Below are positions 22,737-30,327 of a stretch of DNA of 41,876 nt, one piece after another; position 1 is the stretch's first letter; each line of letters opens with the position of its first letter. Both the position numbers and the translations under genes were made by a program. The notes beneath the pieces are model-generated. The model was not told the origin of the DNA, did not search any database, and saw only the letters and a list, made by a program, of their open reading frames with translations. The DNA comes from Minisyncoccota bacterium (GTDB lineage: Bacteria; Patescibacteriota; Minisyncoccia; Minisyncoccales; GBS-2): assembly GCA_938023415.1 (NCBI GenBank), contig CALHEE010000007.1, forward strand, positions 1 through 41,876, written 5' to 3'.

Positions 22737-23498
22737 TTAACCGTTAATGAGGTCTAAAATTTCTTGATGAAGTTTTTTGTTTGAGAAGAGAAGGTCGTGT
22801 TTTTCTAAATGCCAAGGGTTCCCTAAAAAATCCGTTATTTTCCCTCCTGCTTCTCTGATAAGTAAAACACCAGCTGCCACATCCCAAGGATCGATTCTGG
22901 TCACAAAAAAAGCTTCTGCCCTTCCGGAAGCTACCCAGCCCAGTTCAATTCCAGCTGAGCCTATTTTTCTTAACTCTTTAACCTTCGGAAAAATTTTAGA
23001 GAAAAGCTTTGTTATTCTTTCTCTCTTTTTTTCACCTCCGTCACAAAATAAAATGTAAGCTTGAGAAATTTCTGAGACTTTTGAAACTTCAATTCTTTTC
23101 CCATTTAAAAACGCGCCTTTACCTTTTTGAGCAAAATAAAATTCACCAATAGCTGGAGCAAAAATCGAAGAACAAATTAATGTTTTCTTTTTCATTAGGG
23201 CAAGAGAAATAGAAAAAAGAGGATTTTTGTTAGCAAAGTTAGAAGAACCATCTAAAGAATCAACCACCCATAAATAATCAGAGCTTCCTTTTAAAAATCC
23301 ACTTTCTTCAGTCAAAAGATTGTCTTTAGGATATTTTTCTTTGATTTTTTTAATTAAAAAATTATCTAAAAGCTTATCATATTTTGTCACTATCTCTTTA
23401 CTTCTCCCTCGTAAAGTAGTTAAATTTTTTTCTTTCTTAAAAAACTCTAAGGCTAGCTCTCCTGCTTCCTTTGTAATTTTTTGAAGAAATTTTTCCAT
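22737..23498 (-). CDS. Inositol monophosphatase family phosphatase
   Basis: 253 aa from the ATG at 23498 (MEKFLQKITKEAGELAL); a longer frame to 23567 overlaps DUF2905 and lacks family similarity. Metal ligands: LLTEESG (E), VVDSLDGSSNFA (DxLDG) and DPWDVAAGVLLIREAGG. The fold covers IMPase, FBPase-IV and CysQ. Which substrate (inositol phosphate, fructose bisphosphate, PAP, histidinol phosphate) cannot be fixed. It is 5 nt after DUF2905. Confidence 0.92.
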   Translation of the reverse strand: MEKFLQKITKEAGELALEFFKKEKNLTTLRGRSKEIVTKYDKLLDNFLIKKIKEKYPKDNLLTEESGFLKGSSDYLWVVDSLDGSSNFANKNPLFSISLALMKKKTLICSSIFAPAIGEFYFAQKGKGAFLNGKRIEVSKVSEISQAYILFCDGGEKKRERITKLFSKIFPKVKELRKIGSAGIELGWVASGRAEAFFVTRIDPWDVAAGVLLIREAGGKITDFLGNPWHLEKHDLLFSNKKLHQEILDLING

Positions 23499-23503
23499 AA
23501 AAT

Positions 23504-23728
23504 TTATTTGAAAAACCGAGAAAGAAAATAAAAAATTGCGGAAAAAATAATGCTTAAAATAAGACAAGTTGTTAAAGGAAAATAAAAAGTAAAAGTTTCT
23601 TTTTTAATAAAAATGTCACCTGGGAGCTTTCCCAAATAAGGGATTTTAGCACTAAAAACCAAAAGAAGGCCTAAAACAATCAAGCAAAATCCCAAAAAAA
23701 TTAAAATTTTTCCGAAGAGAGAAAGCAT
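23504..23728 (-). CDS. DUF2905 small membrane protein
   Basis: 74 aa, two membrane helices flanking the family signature GKLPGDIFIKKETFTFYFPL. Role unknown. Start overlaps the 3' end of the radical SAM gene by 28 nt. Confidence 0.92.
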   Translation of the reverse strand: MLSLFGKILIFLGFCLIVLGLLLVFSAKIPYLGKLPGDIFIKKETFTFYFPLTTCLILSIIFSAIFYFLSRFFK

Positions 23729-24864
23729 TTGTTTTTGTTATACTCGACTACAAAAGGACACTCAGGATCAGGAAAAAAGGCATTGCCCATTATCTCTTTA
23801 GCTACCGCATGACACCCTCCTCGACAATTTAACAAAAAAGGACATTCTTTACAAGGAGAGGGAGGATTTTTAATCCACTCTCGAAAAAAATTAAATTGAG
23901 AAGAGTTTTCCCAAAAAAATCTTATTTTCTCAGCCTTACCCGCAGGTTCACCCCAGAAACTACAACTTTTCACATTTCCCAAGTGATCGATGGCAGCAAA
24001 ATAATTTCCTCCTACACAACCATCATACCCAAAAAAATTTAAAATCTCTTTTTTCGCTCCACTCCAATAAGCCATTGGTAAAAAAGAACAATCAATCATA
24101 GGATGAATTTTATATTTTTTAGCCAATTTCCTTAAAAGAGAGAAAAAATTAATATACTCTTGGTGAGAAAGCTTAAGCTGAGAATATAAACTCTTTCCCC
24201 TTCCCATTGGTTTGAATCTTAAAAAAAGAACATCTTTTATGCCCATTTTTTTCGCATATTTACAAATTTCCTCTAAATGGGAGTAGCTTTTTTTATTCAC
24301 GATAAAGTTTATTCCCACTCTTATTTTTTCTTTTTTTAAAAGTTGAAGAGCTTTATGCCAACTTCTTTCTTCAAAGGGTAACTTTTCATTAAAAAGATCA
24401 ACCGAAACATGAATGACGCTAAAAACTTTACATTTTTTCACATTTTCTCTGGTAATAAACATTCCGTTAGTGGTGACAGTGGGAGAAATTCCTTTTTCTC
24501 TAGCATAAGCAGCGATGGCAAAAATATCTGGACGGGAAAAAGGTTCTCCCCCACCAAAGGCAACAGAAAAAACTTTCATTTCTGATAAAATATCGATTAT
24601 TTTTTTGATTTCTTTGAAGCTCAATCTTCTGTTTCCCTCTGGTTTAGAGTCTGAGTAACAAAAAGGACATTGCTTGGGACATTGATTGGTGAAATTAAGA
24701 TGAATAAAAAGAGGGGTAGAAAGATAGTTTTTTTCTTGATTCCAAAGCTCGCTTTCTTTCTCTCCCAAAAATTTCATATAATCTTTATCAACAAAAACTG
24801 TCATTCCCAATTTTTCAGAAAATAAAATTCCGCCAAAAGATTCAGGCCTAATTTTCCAGTCCAT
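23701..24864 (-). CDS. Radical SAM/SPASM-type enzyme
   Basis: 387 aa. Radical SAM cluster C62-x3-C66-x2-C69 (CPKQCPFCYSD), then AFGGGEPFSRPD and the TTNG strand. The C-terminal auxiliary cluster region has GCVGGNYFAAID..VKSCSF, CKECPFLLNCRGGCHAVA and DPECPF, typical of SPASM/twitch enzymes that modify peptides or proteins. The N-terminal 35 residues (IRPESFGGILFSEKLG) look like the short beta segment that precedes many such maturases. No obvious precursor peptide is next to it; the two membrane proteins upstream (24943-25838) are the nearest candidates for partners. Confidence 0.88.
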   Translation of the reverse strand: MDWKIRPESFGGILFSEKLGMTVFVDKDYMKFLGEKESELWNQEKNYLSTPLFIHLNFTNQCPKQCPFCYSDSKPEGNRRLSFKEIKKIIDILSEMKVFSVAFGGGEPFSRPDIFAIAAYAREKGISPTVTTNGMFITRENVKKCKVFSVIHVSVDLFNEKLPFEERSWHKALQLLKKEKIRVGINFIVNKKSYSHLEEICKYAKKMGIKDVLFLRFKPMGRGKSLYSQLKLSHQEYINFFSLLRKLAKKYKIHPMIDCSFLPMAYWSGAKKEILNFFGYDGCVGGNYFAAIDHLGNVKSCSFWGEPAGKAEKIRFFWENSSQFNFFREWIKNPPSPCKECPFLLNCRGGCHAVAKEIMGNAFFPDPECPFVVEYNKNKCFLSSEKF

Positions 24865-24942
24865 AAGAGTAATGATGAATTTAATTAGGATAAACTATTT
24901 TCAAGAATTAATGGATTGGTCTTCAGAAAAATTTTACTCAAA

Positions 24943-25536
24943 TTATCCCCAAAATACCCCAATTAACATCTGATAAATTGTCCAAAGTATGAGCACTCCT
25001 CCCCCTCCTATTAGCATCACAAAAGGAGGTAAAAAGAAATAACGAAAGCGAGGATGACGAACAAAAAAAGAAAAATGACTAATTAAAGAGGTCAAATAAA
25101 AAGTAATAAAAACCCAAAATAATGCTGGCAGGAGACAGCCAAATAAAAAACTACATATTAAAAAAAATATAAAAGCAATGATTTCATTTTCAAAAACATG
25201 AGAAAATGAATATTTGAAAACATCTGTAGTAACAAACCATAAAAAAAATATTCCTACCAATACACTCATTACCAACCTAATAAAATATCTTTTTAAATTT
25301 TTCTTTATCTTCTTTTTTAGCTCCTCTCTTTCTTCTTGAGAAATTATCCTTTCTCCTTTGGTAGCAATCCAAAATCCTTGAAAGAGCGAAAGGGGAATAA
25401 AAATACCTACTATACCTAAAACAGAAAGAATATTAAAAACAAAAAGATAATTAACCGCACCGCTACAATTTGGATTTTTTCCAAAAATAATTTTTAATAT
25501 TTTTCCCTTTTTTGTTTGGATATTACCATTGAACAT
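24943..25536 (-). CDS. Membrane protein with KNPN N-terminal motif (longer paralogue)
   Basis: 197 aa. The N-terminal GKILKIIFGKNPNCSGAVNY is shared with the next gene upstream (GKIFKIYFSKNPNNSSLSFY). About four or five membrane helices follow, with a charged cytoplasmic loop between the first two (SQEEREELKKKIKKNLKRY). No family recognised. Co-directional with, and 26 nt after, the 91-aa paralogue. Confidence 0.65.
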   Translation of the reverse strand: MFNGNIQTKKGKILKIIFGKNPNCSGAVNYLFVFNILSVLGIVGIFIPLSLFQGFWIATKGERIISQEEREELKKKIKKNLKRYFIRLVMSVLVGIFFLWFVTTDVFKYSFSHVFENEIIAFIFFLICSFLFGCLLPALFWVFITFYLTSLISHFSFFVRHPRFRYFFLPPFVMLIGGGGVLILWTIYQMLIGVFWG

Positions 25537-25562
25537 ATTCTTAAGCGAAATAATGATAAAAA

Positions 25563-25838
25563 CTAAAAGACCACAAAAGCCAAAAATAAAATTAAGGGTG
25601 CAAAAAAGAAAATGAATATAACCAAACCCAAGACTAAAAAAATATAAAATTTAGATTTGGTTTTTCTTTCTATATATTTCCACACTTTCCAGGTGATTAA
25701 ACTAAGAATTACTGTGAAAATTGAACCTAAAACCAAAAACATCCCTCCGCCCAAAAGAACATCATAAAAAGAAAGTGAGCTATTGTTTGGATTTTTACTA
25801 AAATAAATTTTAAAGATTTTTCCCTTAAAAATTTTCAT
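25563..25838 (-). CDS. Small membrane protein with KNPN N-terminal motif
   Basis: 91 aa with two membrane helices (about 28-49 and 66-91) and a basic loop (RKTKSK). It shares the N-terminal 20 residues with the longer neighbour. It has its own promoter at 25846-25874. Function unknown. Confidence 0.6.
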   Translation of the reverse strand: MKIFKGKIFKIYFSKNPNNSSLSFYDVLLGGGMFLVLGSIFTVILSLITWKVWKYIERKTKSKFYIFLVLGLVIFIFFFAPLILFLAFVVF

Positions 25839-25845
25839 TTTATTT

Positions 25846-25874
25846 ATTTTAAGACAAATTCACTGATTTTCCAA
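25846..25874 (-). promoter_or_regulatory. Promoter of the KNPN membrane protein pair
   Basis: Minus strand TTGGAA (25869-25874), 17-nt spacer, TAAAAT (25846-25851), just after the CapA stop codon and only 8 nt before the ATG at 25838, so the leader is nearly absent. Confidence 0.55.
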
Positions 25875-25880
25875 AAATCT

Positions 25881-26915
25881 TTAAGGTTCATTAGAAAATT
25901 TTAACTCTTCTATTATTTCTGGCTGGAAAAATTGGTTAATTTTAACTTTGATAGGCTTTACTTTTTCAATTTTACCACCCTTGACCAAAACCTCCAATAT
26001 CAATCCTTCAGTAGTGTTTTTTGAAAAATTTTGATCAAAAACAAAATTGCCGAGAGAATAAGCAATGTAGCCTTCTTTGTATTTTTCAATGGGCTGAATG
26101 ACATGAGGATGATGGCCTACTACTAAATCTGCTCCGCTCTCAATTGCTACTCTTGAAATTCGAATTTGAAATTCGGTTGGCTTTAAAAGATACTCTGTGC
26201 CATAATGAAAAGAGACAATAACAATTTCTGCTTTTTCTTTGGCCTCTTTAATTTTCTCTTTCATTTTTTCTTCTTCTAACCAACAAATTCCTGATTTCTC
26301 CATCGTTGCCTGCCAAAAAGGGCTTCCTAAATTAGTAAAAGCTAAAAAGGCAATTTTTGTCCCTTTTATTTTTTTTATTAGAGGTTCACAAGCTTCCTTT
26401 TGATTGAAACCTCCTCCTAAAGGATAAATTTTTGCTTCTTTTAATCTTTTGAAAGTATCTTCCATTGCCTCTCTGCCGTAATCGAAAATGTGGTTGTTGG
26501 CTACTGACAAAAGATCAAAGCCGGCAAATTTTAACCCTTCTATTACTTCAGGTTCTGCGCGAAAAGAATAAATAGAACCTACCTTTTTACCTTTATTAGA
26601 AATTGGTCCTTCTAAATTTCCAATTAAAATATCAGCTTCTTGAAGCTCTTTTGCCACTTTTAAAAAGGGAAATTTCCAGTCTCCATTTCCATATTTTTTC
26701 ACTTTTTCTTTCACTCCCCGATCAAGCATAATATCGCCAACAAAAACTAAAGTAATGGAAGGGTTTCTTTTTAAAAATGAAGGAGGTGGTGAGTAAAAAG
26801 AGAGCTTCAAAATTTCATTTTCAAACAGTTTAATTTGAAAAATCAAAAAACTGGCCAGAAAAATTGCTATTAAAATGAAGAGAAAGAGAAAAATAAAAGA
26901 TGAGTTCTTTCTCAT
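25881..26915 (-). CDS. CapA family (poly-gamma-glutamate-type) metallophosphatase-fold protein
   Basis: 344 aa. N-terminal membrane anchor (about 6-27). CapA/PgsA motifs: VFVGDIMLDRGV, LIGNLEGPI, SVANNHIFDYG, VSFHYGTEY, VGHHPHVIQ and YSLGNFVFDQ. The family is tied to polyglutamate capsule formation, but many members are general exported metallo-phosphoesterase-fold enzymes. No CapB/CapC here. Its ATG overlaps the pflX stop by 4 nt. Confidence 0.92.
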   Translation of the reverse strand: MRKNSSFIFLFLFILIAIFLASFLIFQIKLFENEILKLSFYSPPPSFLKRNPSITLVFVGDIMLDRGVKEKVKKYGNGDWKFPFLKVAKELQEADILIGNLEGPISNKGKKVGSIYSFRAEPEVIEGLKFAGFDLLSVANNHIFDYGREAMEDTFKRLKEAKIYPLGGGFNQKEACEPLIKKIKGTKIAFLAFTNLGSPFWQATMEKSGICWLEEEKMKEKIKEAKEKAEIVIVSFHYGTEYLLKPTEFQIRISRVAIESGADLVVGHHPHVIQPIEKYKEGYIAYSLGNFVFDQNFSKNTTEGLILEVLVKGGKIEKVKPIKVKINQFFQPEIIEELKFSNEP

Positions 26916-27847
26916 TCTCGATATAATCTTTTAAGGCCAAATTGTTTTGCCAAATTAATAGTCTCTTGATATTCTTTTTTTGTAATTTTCCTCGAAAGCT
27001 CTGGAAATTGAAAGGCCTTGTAGGCAGGCCAATATTGATCCATAATGTTTAAAAAGGTATTTTTCGAAATTTCTTTTGCTAAAAATTCAAAGATTTTCTC
27101 AGAACCTGCTAAACCATTTGGTAAAATCAAATGGCGAACTATTACTCCTCTGATTGCTACTCCTTCTGGAATTTCCAAATCATCAATTTTCAATCTGCAA
27201 TCTGCAATCTTTAAATCTCCGACTTGTCGATGCATTTCTTTAATTGCTTTTTTCATGATCTCAAAATAGTTAGGGGCAAGAGAGTATTTGCGTGCAATTT
27301 TCTCATCTGAGTACTTGAGATCTGGCAGATAAATATCAACAATTCCATCTAGCAATTTTAGAATTTCTACTGAATCATAGGAATTGGTGTTGTAAACTAA
27401 GGGAATTTTTAATCCCATTTCAATGGCCATGGAAAGTGATTTTAAAATTTGGGGAACTTGGGGAGTGGGAGTGACTAAATTTATATTATGACACCCTAAA
27501 TTTTGCAATTTAATCATCATTTTCGCCAATTCTTCAAAAGAAATTTCTCTGCCCATCCTCAGTTGAGAAATCTCATAATTTTGACAATAAACACAAGCTA
27601 AATTACAACTAGTAAAAAAAATGGTACCTGATCCATTCTTCCCAACCAAAGGAGCCTCCTCTCCAAAGTGGGGATGGAAGGCAGAAACCATTGGTAAATA
27701 TCCCAGTTGACAAAATCCTTTTTCTCTTTTCATTCTGTTCACATGACATTTTCTGGGACAAATTTCACAATTTTCTAAAATTTTAAAAAGCCTTTCTATT
27801 CTATTTTTCAGTTCTTTTTTCGAAAAATTCAAATAAGAAGGATACAT
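26912..27847 (-). CDS. PflX-type radical SAM protein
   Basis: 311 aa. N-terminal CEICPRKCHVNRMKREKGFC cysteine region, then the radical SAM cluster in SCNLACVYCQNYEIS (CxxxCxxC), VTPTPQVPQIL and IYLPDLKYSD. This is the COG1313 (PflX) subfamily, related to pyruvate-formate-lyase-activating enzymes but without a known target. Residues about 208-220 (LKIADCRLKIDD) are encoded by a 7-nt tandem repeat (27191-27211), an insertion like that in polX. First gene of a two-gene unit with capA. Confidence 0.9.
   Translation of the reverse strand: MYPSYLNFSKKELKNRIERLFKILENCEICPRKCHVNRMKREKGFCQLGYLPMVSAFHPHFGEEAPLVGKNGSGTIFFTSCNLACVYCQNYEISQLRMGREISFEELAKMMIKLQNLGCHNINLVTPTPQVPQILKSLSMAIEMGLKIPLVYNTNSYDSVEILKLLDGIVDIYLPDLKYSDEKIARKYSLAPNYFEIMKKAIKEMHRQVGDLKIADCRLKIDDLEIPEGVAIRGVIVRHLILPNGLAGSEKIFEFLAKEISKNTFLNIMDQYWPAYKAFQFPELSRKITKKEYQETINLAKQFGLKRLYRE
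27191..27211 (-). repeat. Heptanucleotide tandem repeat inside pflX
   Basis: CAATCTG, CAATCTG, CAATCTT on the plus strand: three 7-nt units, 21 nt, in frame. Translated as part of KIADCRLKI. It shares the 7-nt period with 2648-2689. Confidence 0.8.
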
Positions 27848-27860
27848 TAGTTCTATTTTA

Positions 27861-27892
27861 AAATAAAAACCGCCAGAAGATAATTCTGGCGG
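27861..27892 (-). terminator. Intrinsic terminator of the zinc-ribbon gene
   Basis: Minus strand CCGCCAGAA, TTATC loop, TTCTGGCGG, then TTTTTATTTT. Perfect 9-bp stem, 16 nt after the stop of the small zinc-ribbon gene. Confidence 0.9.
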
Positions 27893-27907
27893 GTGGGAAA
27901 CAGAAAT

Positions 27908-28087
27908 TTACTTTGAAAAACCTTCTGCCCTTCTTTTTGCCCAGCATTCTTTGCAATATATCGGTCTACCAGGCGTAGGTTCAAAAGGCAACTCAGTTAT
28001 TTCTTTTCCGCAATCTGTACAGGTCCAATGTCCTTGGTGCATTTGTCGTCGAAAATTCCTGTTTCCTCCAAATTTCTTGAGGGCCAT
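27908..28087 (-). CDS. 59-aa zinc-ribbon protein (CxxC-x18-CxxC)
   Basis: ATG at 28087, TAA at 27908-27910. The basic N-terminus (MALKKFGGNRNFRRQMHQGH) leads to C23-T-D-C26, 18 residues, and C45-K-E-C48, then a basic tail. This small zinc-binding type, with the PGRPIYCKEC phrase, is widespread in CPR bacteria and probably binds nucleic acid or the ribosome; its role is not established. It is a single-gene unit with a structured leader upstream and a strong terminator downstream. Confidence 0.88.
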   Translation of the reverse strand: MALKKFGGNRNFRRQMHQGHWTCTDCGKEITELPFEPTPGRPIYCKECWAKRRAEGFSK

Positions 28088-28099
28088 TTATTTGATAAA

Positions 28100-28115
28100 G
28101 TTACAAATTTGTAAC
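28100..28115. promoter_or_regulatory. Perfect 16-nt palindrome upstream of zinc-ribbon gene
   Basis: GTTACAAATTTGTAAC, perfect dyad, 12 nt upstream of the ATG. It could be a repressor operator or part of an RNA hairpin. A poor -35/-10 pair (TTGGGA, TTTATC) would flank it exactly. Confidence 0.5.
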
Positions 28116-28120
28116 TCCCA

Positions 28121-28151
28121 AAATTAAAAGCGACCTTTGACCTCGGTCGCT
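28121..28151 (-). terminator. Intrinsic terminator after activase operon / in zinc-ribbon leader
   Basis: Minus strand AGCGACC (28145-28151), 9-nt loop, GGTCGCT (28129-28135), then TTTAATTTT. It ends the transcript from 28208-28236 after about 80 nt. Confidence 0.8.
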
Positions 28152-28201
28152 ATTTAATTGGGCTTCAAAAAGAAACTTACTTAAATAGACTTCCCTCGGT
28201 C
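28122..28201 (-). ncRNA. Possible 80-nt leader RNA / sRNA
   Basis: Sequence between a good promoter (28208-28236) and the terminator at 28121-28151. It holds the direct repeat GACCGAGG (once near its 5' end, once in the terminator loop side). No convincing frame. It may be an attenuated leader of the zinc-ribbon gene. Confidence 0.45.
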
Positions 28202-28207
28202 CTTTTC

Positions 28208-28236
28208 ACTTTAACAAAAATCAATTCCTATGTCAA
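28208..28236 (-). promoter_or_regulatory. Promoter upstream of the zinc-ribbon leader
   Basis: Minus strand TTGACA (28231-28236), 17-nt spacer, TAAAGT (28208-28213), about 25 nt past the activase stop. Confidence 0.65.
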
Positions 28237-28260
28237 ATGAAAAGATCTTCTTTTTTGCTT

Positions 28261-29241
28261 TTAATCGTACCTCAAATTTGACCATTTACCACACCTGTCT
28301 CCCCAGCGAGCGACTATTTTTCCTTCAATTTTAGCTTGAATTACCTCGCACTTATTTGGACAGCCTGAGCACTGGAAAGAGTCACATTCGATTTCTTTAT
28401 CTGAGATTTCAAATCCTCTGAATTTTGTATTTTGGGGAGCCATTTCTTTTACTAAAAGAGCCACGCCAAAAGCTCCCATTACCGTATTGTATTTGGGAAC
28501 AATAATTTCTTGACCTAATGCCTCTCTAAAAGCCCATCTCATCCCGACATTCTCTGAAACTCCTCCCAAAAAAACAATAGGTGGTAAAATTTTTTTTCCT
28601 TTTCCCACTCCAGCTAAATAATTTCTAGCCAATCCTTGACAGAGTCCAGCGATAATATCTTCTATCTTGTGGCCGATTTGCTGTTTGTGAATCATATCTG
28701 ATTCGGCAAAAACACTACATCTACTTGCGATCTGAGTTGGGTTTTTAGACTTCAGGGCCATTTCTCCAAATTTTTCAATAGGAATTCCCAATCTAAAAGC
28801 TTGAGCATCCAAAAAAGCTCCTGTGCCTGCACTACAGAGATAATTTAATGCAAAATCAACTACAACCCCGTTTTCCAAAATGATAATTTTTGAGTCCTGA
28901 CCACCAATCTCAATTACTGTTTTGGCCTCAGGTACAAAATGGGTTACTCCTTTTGCATGAGCGGTAATTTCGTTTTTAATTACATCTGCCCCGACAATGC
29001 TTCCTATCAAATACCTTCCAGAGCCTGTAGTCCCCACTCCGCAAATTTCAATTTGAGGATTATGACTTTCAATCCAATCTTTTACTTTTTTCAGTCCATT
29101 TTTTATTGCCTCAACTGGTCTTCCTCCTGTTCTTTCATATTTCCAATATAAAACTTCTGCTTTTTCATCAATCAAAACAAATTTTATCGTCAAAGATCCA
29201 ATATCAATTCCTAAATATGTCTTAAGACTTTTTTGATTCAT
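28261..29241 (-). CDS. Acyl-CoA dehydratase activase (BadF/BcrA/HgdC-type ATPase)
   Basis: 326 aa from the ATG at 29241; an upstream TTG would add eight residues. ASKHA fold: YLGIDIGSLTIKFVLID (phosphate 1), GTTGSGRYL, IEIGGQDSKII, CSAGTGAFLDAQ and VFLGGVSENVGM. The C-terminus has Cys pairs (CDSFQCSGCPNKCEV) and RWGDRCGKW. HgdC-type proteins use ATP hydrolysis to push one electron into a partner dehydratase or reductase. The partners here are the two overlapping/adjacent HgdB-like genes. It overlaps the preceding gene by 20 nt. Confidence 0.92.
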   Translation of the reverse strand: MNQKSLKTYLGIDIGSLTIKFVLIDEKAEVLYWKYERTGGRPVEAIKNGLKKVKDWIESHNPQIEICGVGTTGSGRYLIGSIVGADVIKNEITAHAKGVTHFVPEAKTVIEIGGQDSKIIILENGVVVDFALNYLCSAGTGAFLDAQAFRLGIPIEKFGEMALKSKNPTQIASRCSVFAESDMIHKQQIGHKIEDIIAGLCQGLARNYLAGVGKGKKILPPIVFLGGVSENVGMRWAFREALGQEIIVPKYNTVMGAFGVALLVKEMAPQNTKFRGFEISDKEIECDSFQCSGCPNKCEVIQAKIEGKIVARWGDRCGKWSNLRYD

Positions 29242-30295
29242 GGTAGTTTTTGACAACATCGACAAAAGCTTCTAATCTTGTGTCGATTCCGGCTTCAGCT
29301 ACTTCTTCGTCAAAAGAAAGGGATAGAAAAGGAATACCAGTTTCCTGATGGATTTTTTCTAAAATTGGCCTGACGGTAGTTTCAGGCATACAAAATGCAG
29401 GTAAAAGCTGAATTACTCCATCGAATCCTTTTTTCACATATTTTAACATCTCATAAATTGCATCTCTTCCGTGCCCCCCCACTGTCGATCCTAAATATTT
29501 TTTAATTTTTCTTTGGATTCTCCAATCAACAAACAAAAACTTTTTACTCAAGTGATAAGAAAGGGTAATTTCCTTGTGCACCTCAATTCCTTCTCTTCCC
29601 AATTTTTTCTCAATCTCAAAATTTACCCCAGGATCACAAACAGTATAAATTTCTCCTACAATCCCCACCTTTGGTAAATTTGATATTTTTTGGATCTCAA
29701 TCTTCGAAAATTCTTCTAAGATCTCTTTTTGTACTTTTTTAAAATCTTTTTCCTTTTTTACTTTTTCTAATTTCTTTATTGCCTCAGAAAAAACTAAATC
29801 AGTCTTTCCCTTTTTTATTTCTCTGGGCCTCAAAAAGGCTGCTTTTTTTTCTATTTTTTCGATGAAAAAAAGCATTTCTAAACAAAGTTTGGCTGCTCTT
29901 AAAATCTGCCATATTGACTTTTGAGAAAATTTTTTCACTTTCAAAAAAATATCTCTTACCCCTTGATCTAAGATAATAAAGTTAACTTTCTCGCCCGATT
30001 CTTTTAAAATTTTATCTTGAGTAACCGCGTAATATCTCAACCTACAAGATCCCCCAGTGGCAGTAACCATAAAAATAGTATTGGCTCCATTTCTAATTGC
30101 GGACAAGTAATTTCCCAAATTAACCTTAAAAGGAAAACAAAACATTTCTGGGGAAATTTTTGCCCCTTCTAAAATTGCCTGAGGATTGGTCTTTTCAGGC
30201 AAAACCACTCTTATTCCCAAAGATTCAAAAAGAACTTTAAAGGCGATGGTATAGTTTCCCCAATTGGCAAATGTGACAATAGGCTCTCTTTCCAT
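29222..30295 (-). CDS. HgdB/COG3581-like activase-associated protein
   Basis: 357 aa. TFANWGNYTIAFKVLFESLG, EMFCFPFKVNLGNYL, TATGGSCRLRYYA, IYTVCDPGVN, STVGGHGRDAIYEML and FCMPETTVRPIL, with the end LSFDEEVAEAGIDTRLEAF. The Cys residues (FCFP, SCR, VCD, FCMP) are likely Fe-S ligands. It corresponds to one segment of the very large CoA-activase proteins of Firmicutes/Thermotogae (COG1924-3580-3581), here split into separate genes. The catalytic target is unknown. Confidence 0.85.
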   Translation of the reverse strand: MEREPIVTFANWGNYTIAFKVLFESLGIRVVLPEKTNPQAILEGAKISPEMFCFPFKVNLGNYLSAIRNGANTIFMVTATGGSCRLRYYAVTQDKILKESGEKVNFIILDQGVRDIFLKVKKFSQKSIWQILRAAKLCLEMLFFIEKIEKKAAFLRPREIKKGKTDLVFSEAIKKLEKVKKEKDFKKVQKEILEEFSKIEIQKISNLPKVGIVGEIYTVCDPGVNFEIEKKLGREGIEVHKEITLSYHLSKKFLFVDWRIQRKIKKYLGSTVGGHGRDAIYEMLKYVKKGFDGVIQLLPAFCMPETTVRPILEKIHQETGIPFLSLSFDEEVAEAGIDTRLEAFVDVVKNYHESKKS

Positions 30296-30327
30296 AGAAA
30301 TTTAATTTATCAAAAAATGAGAAATTT

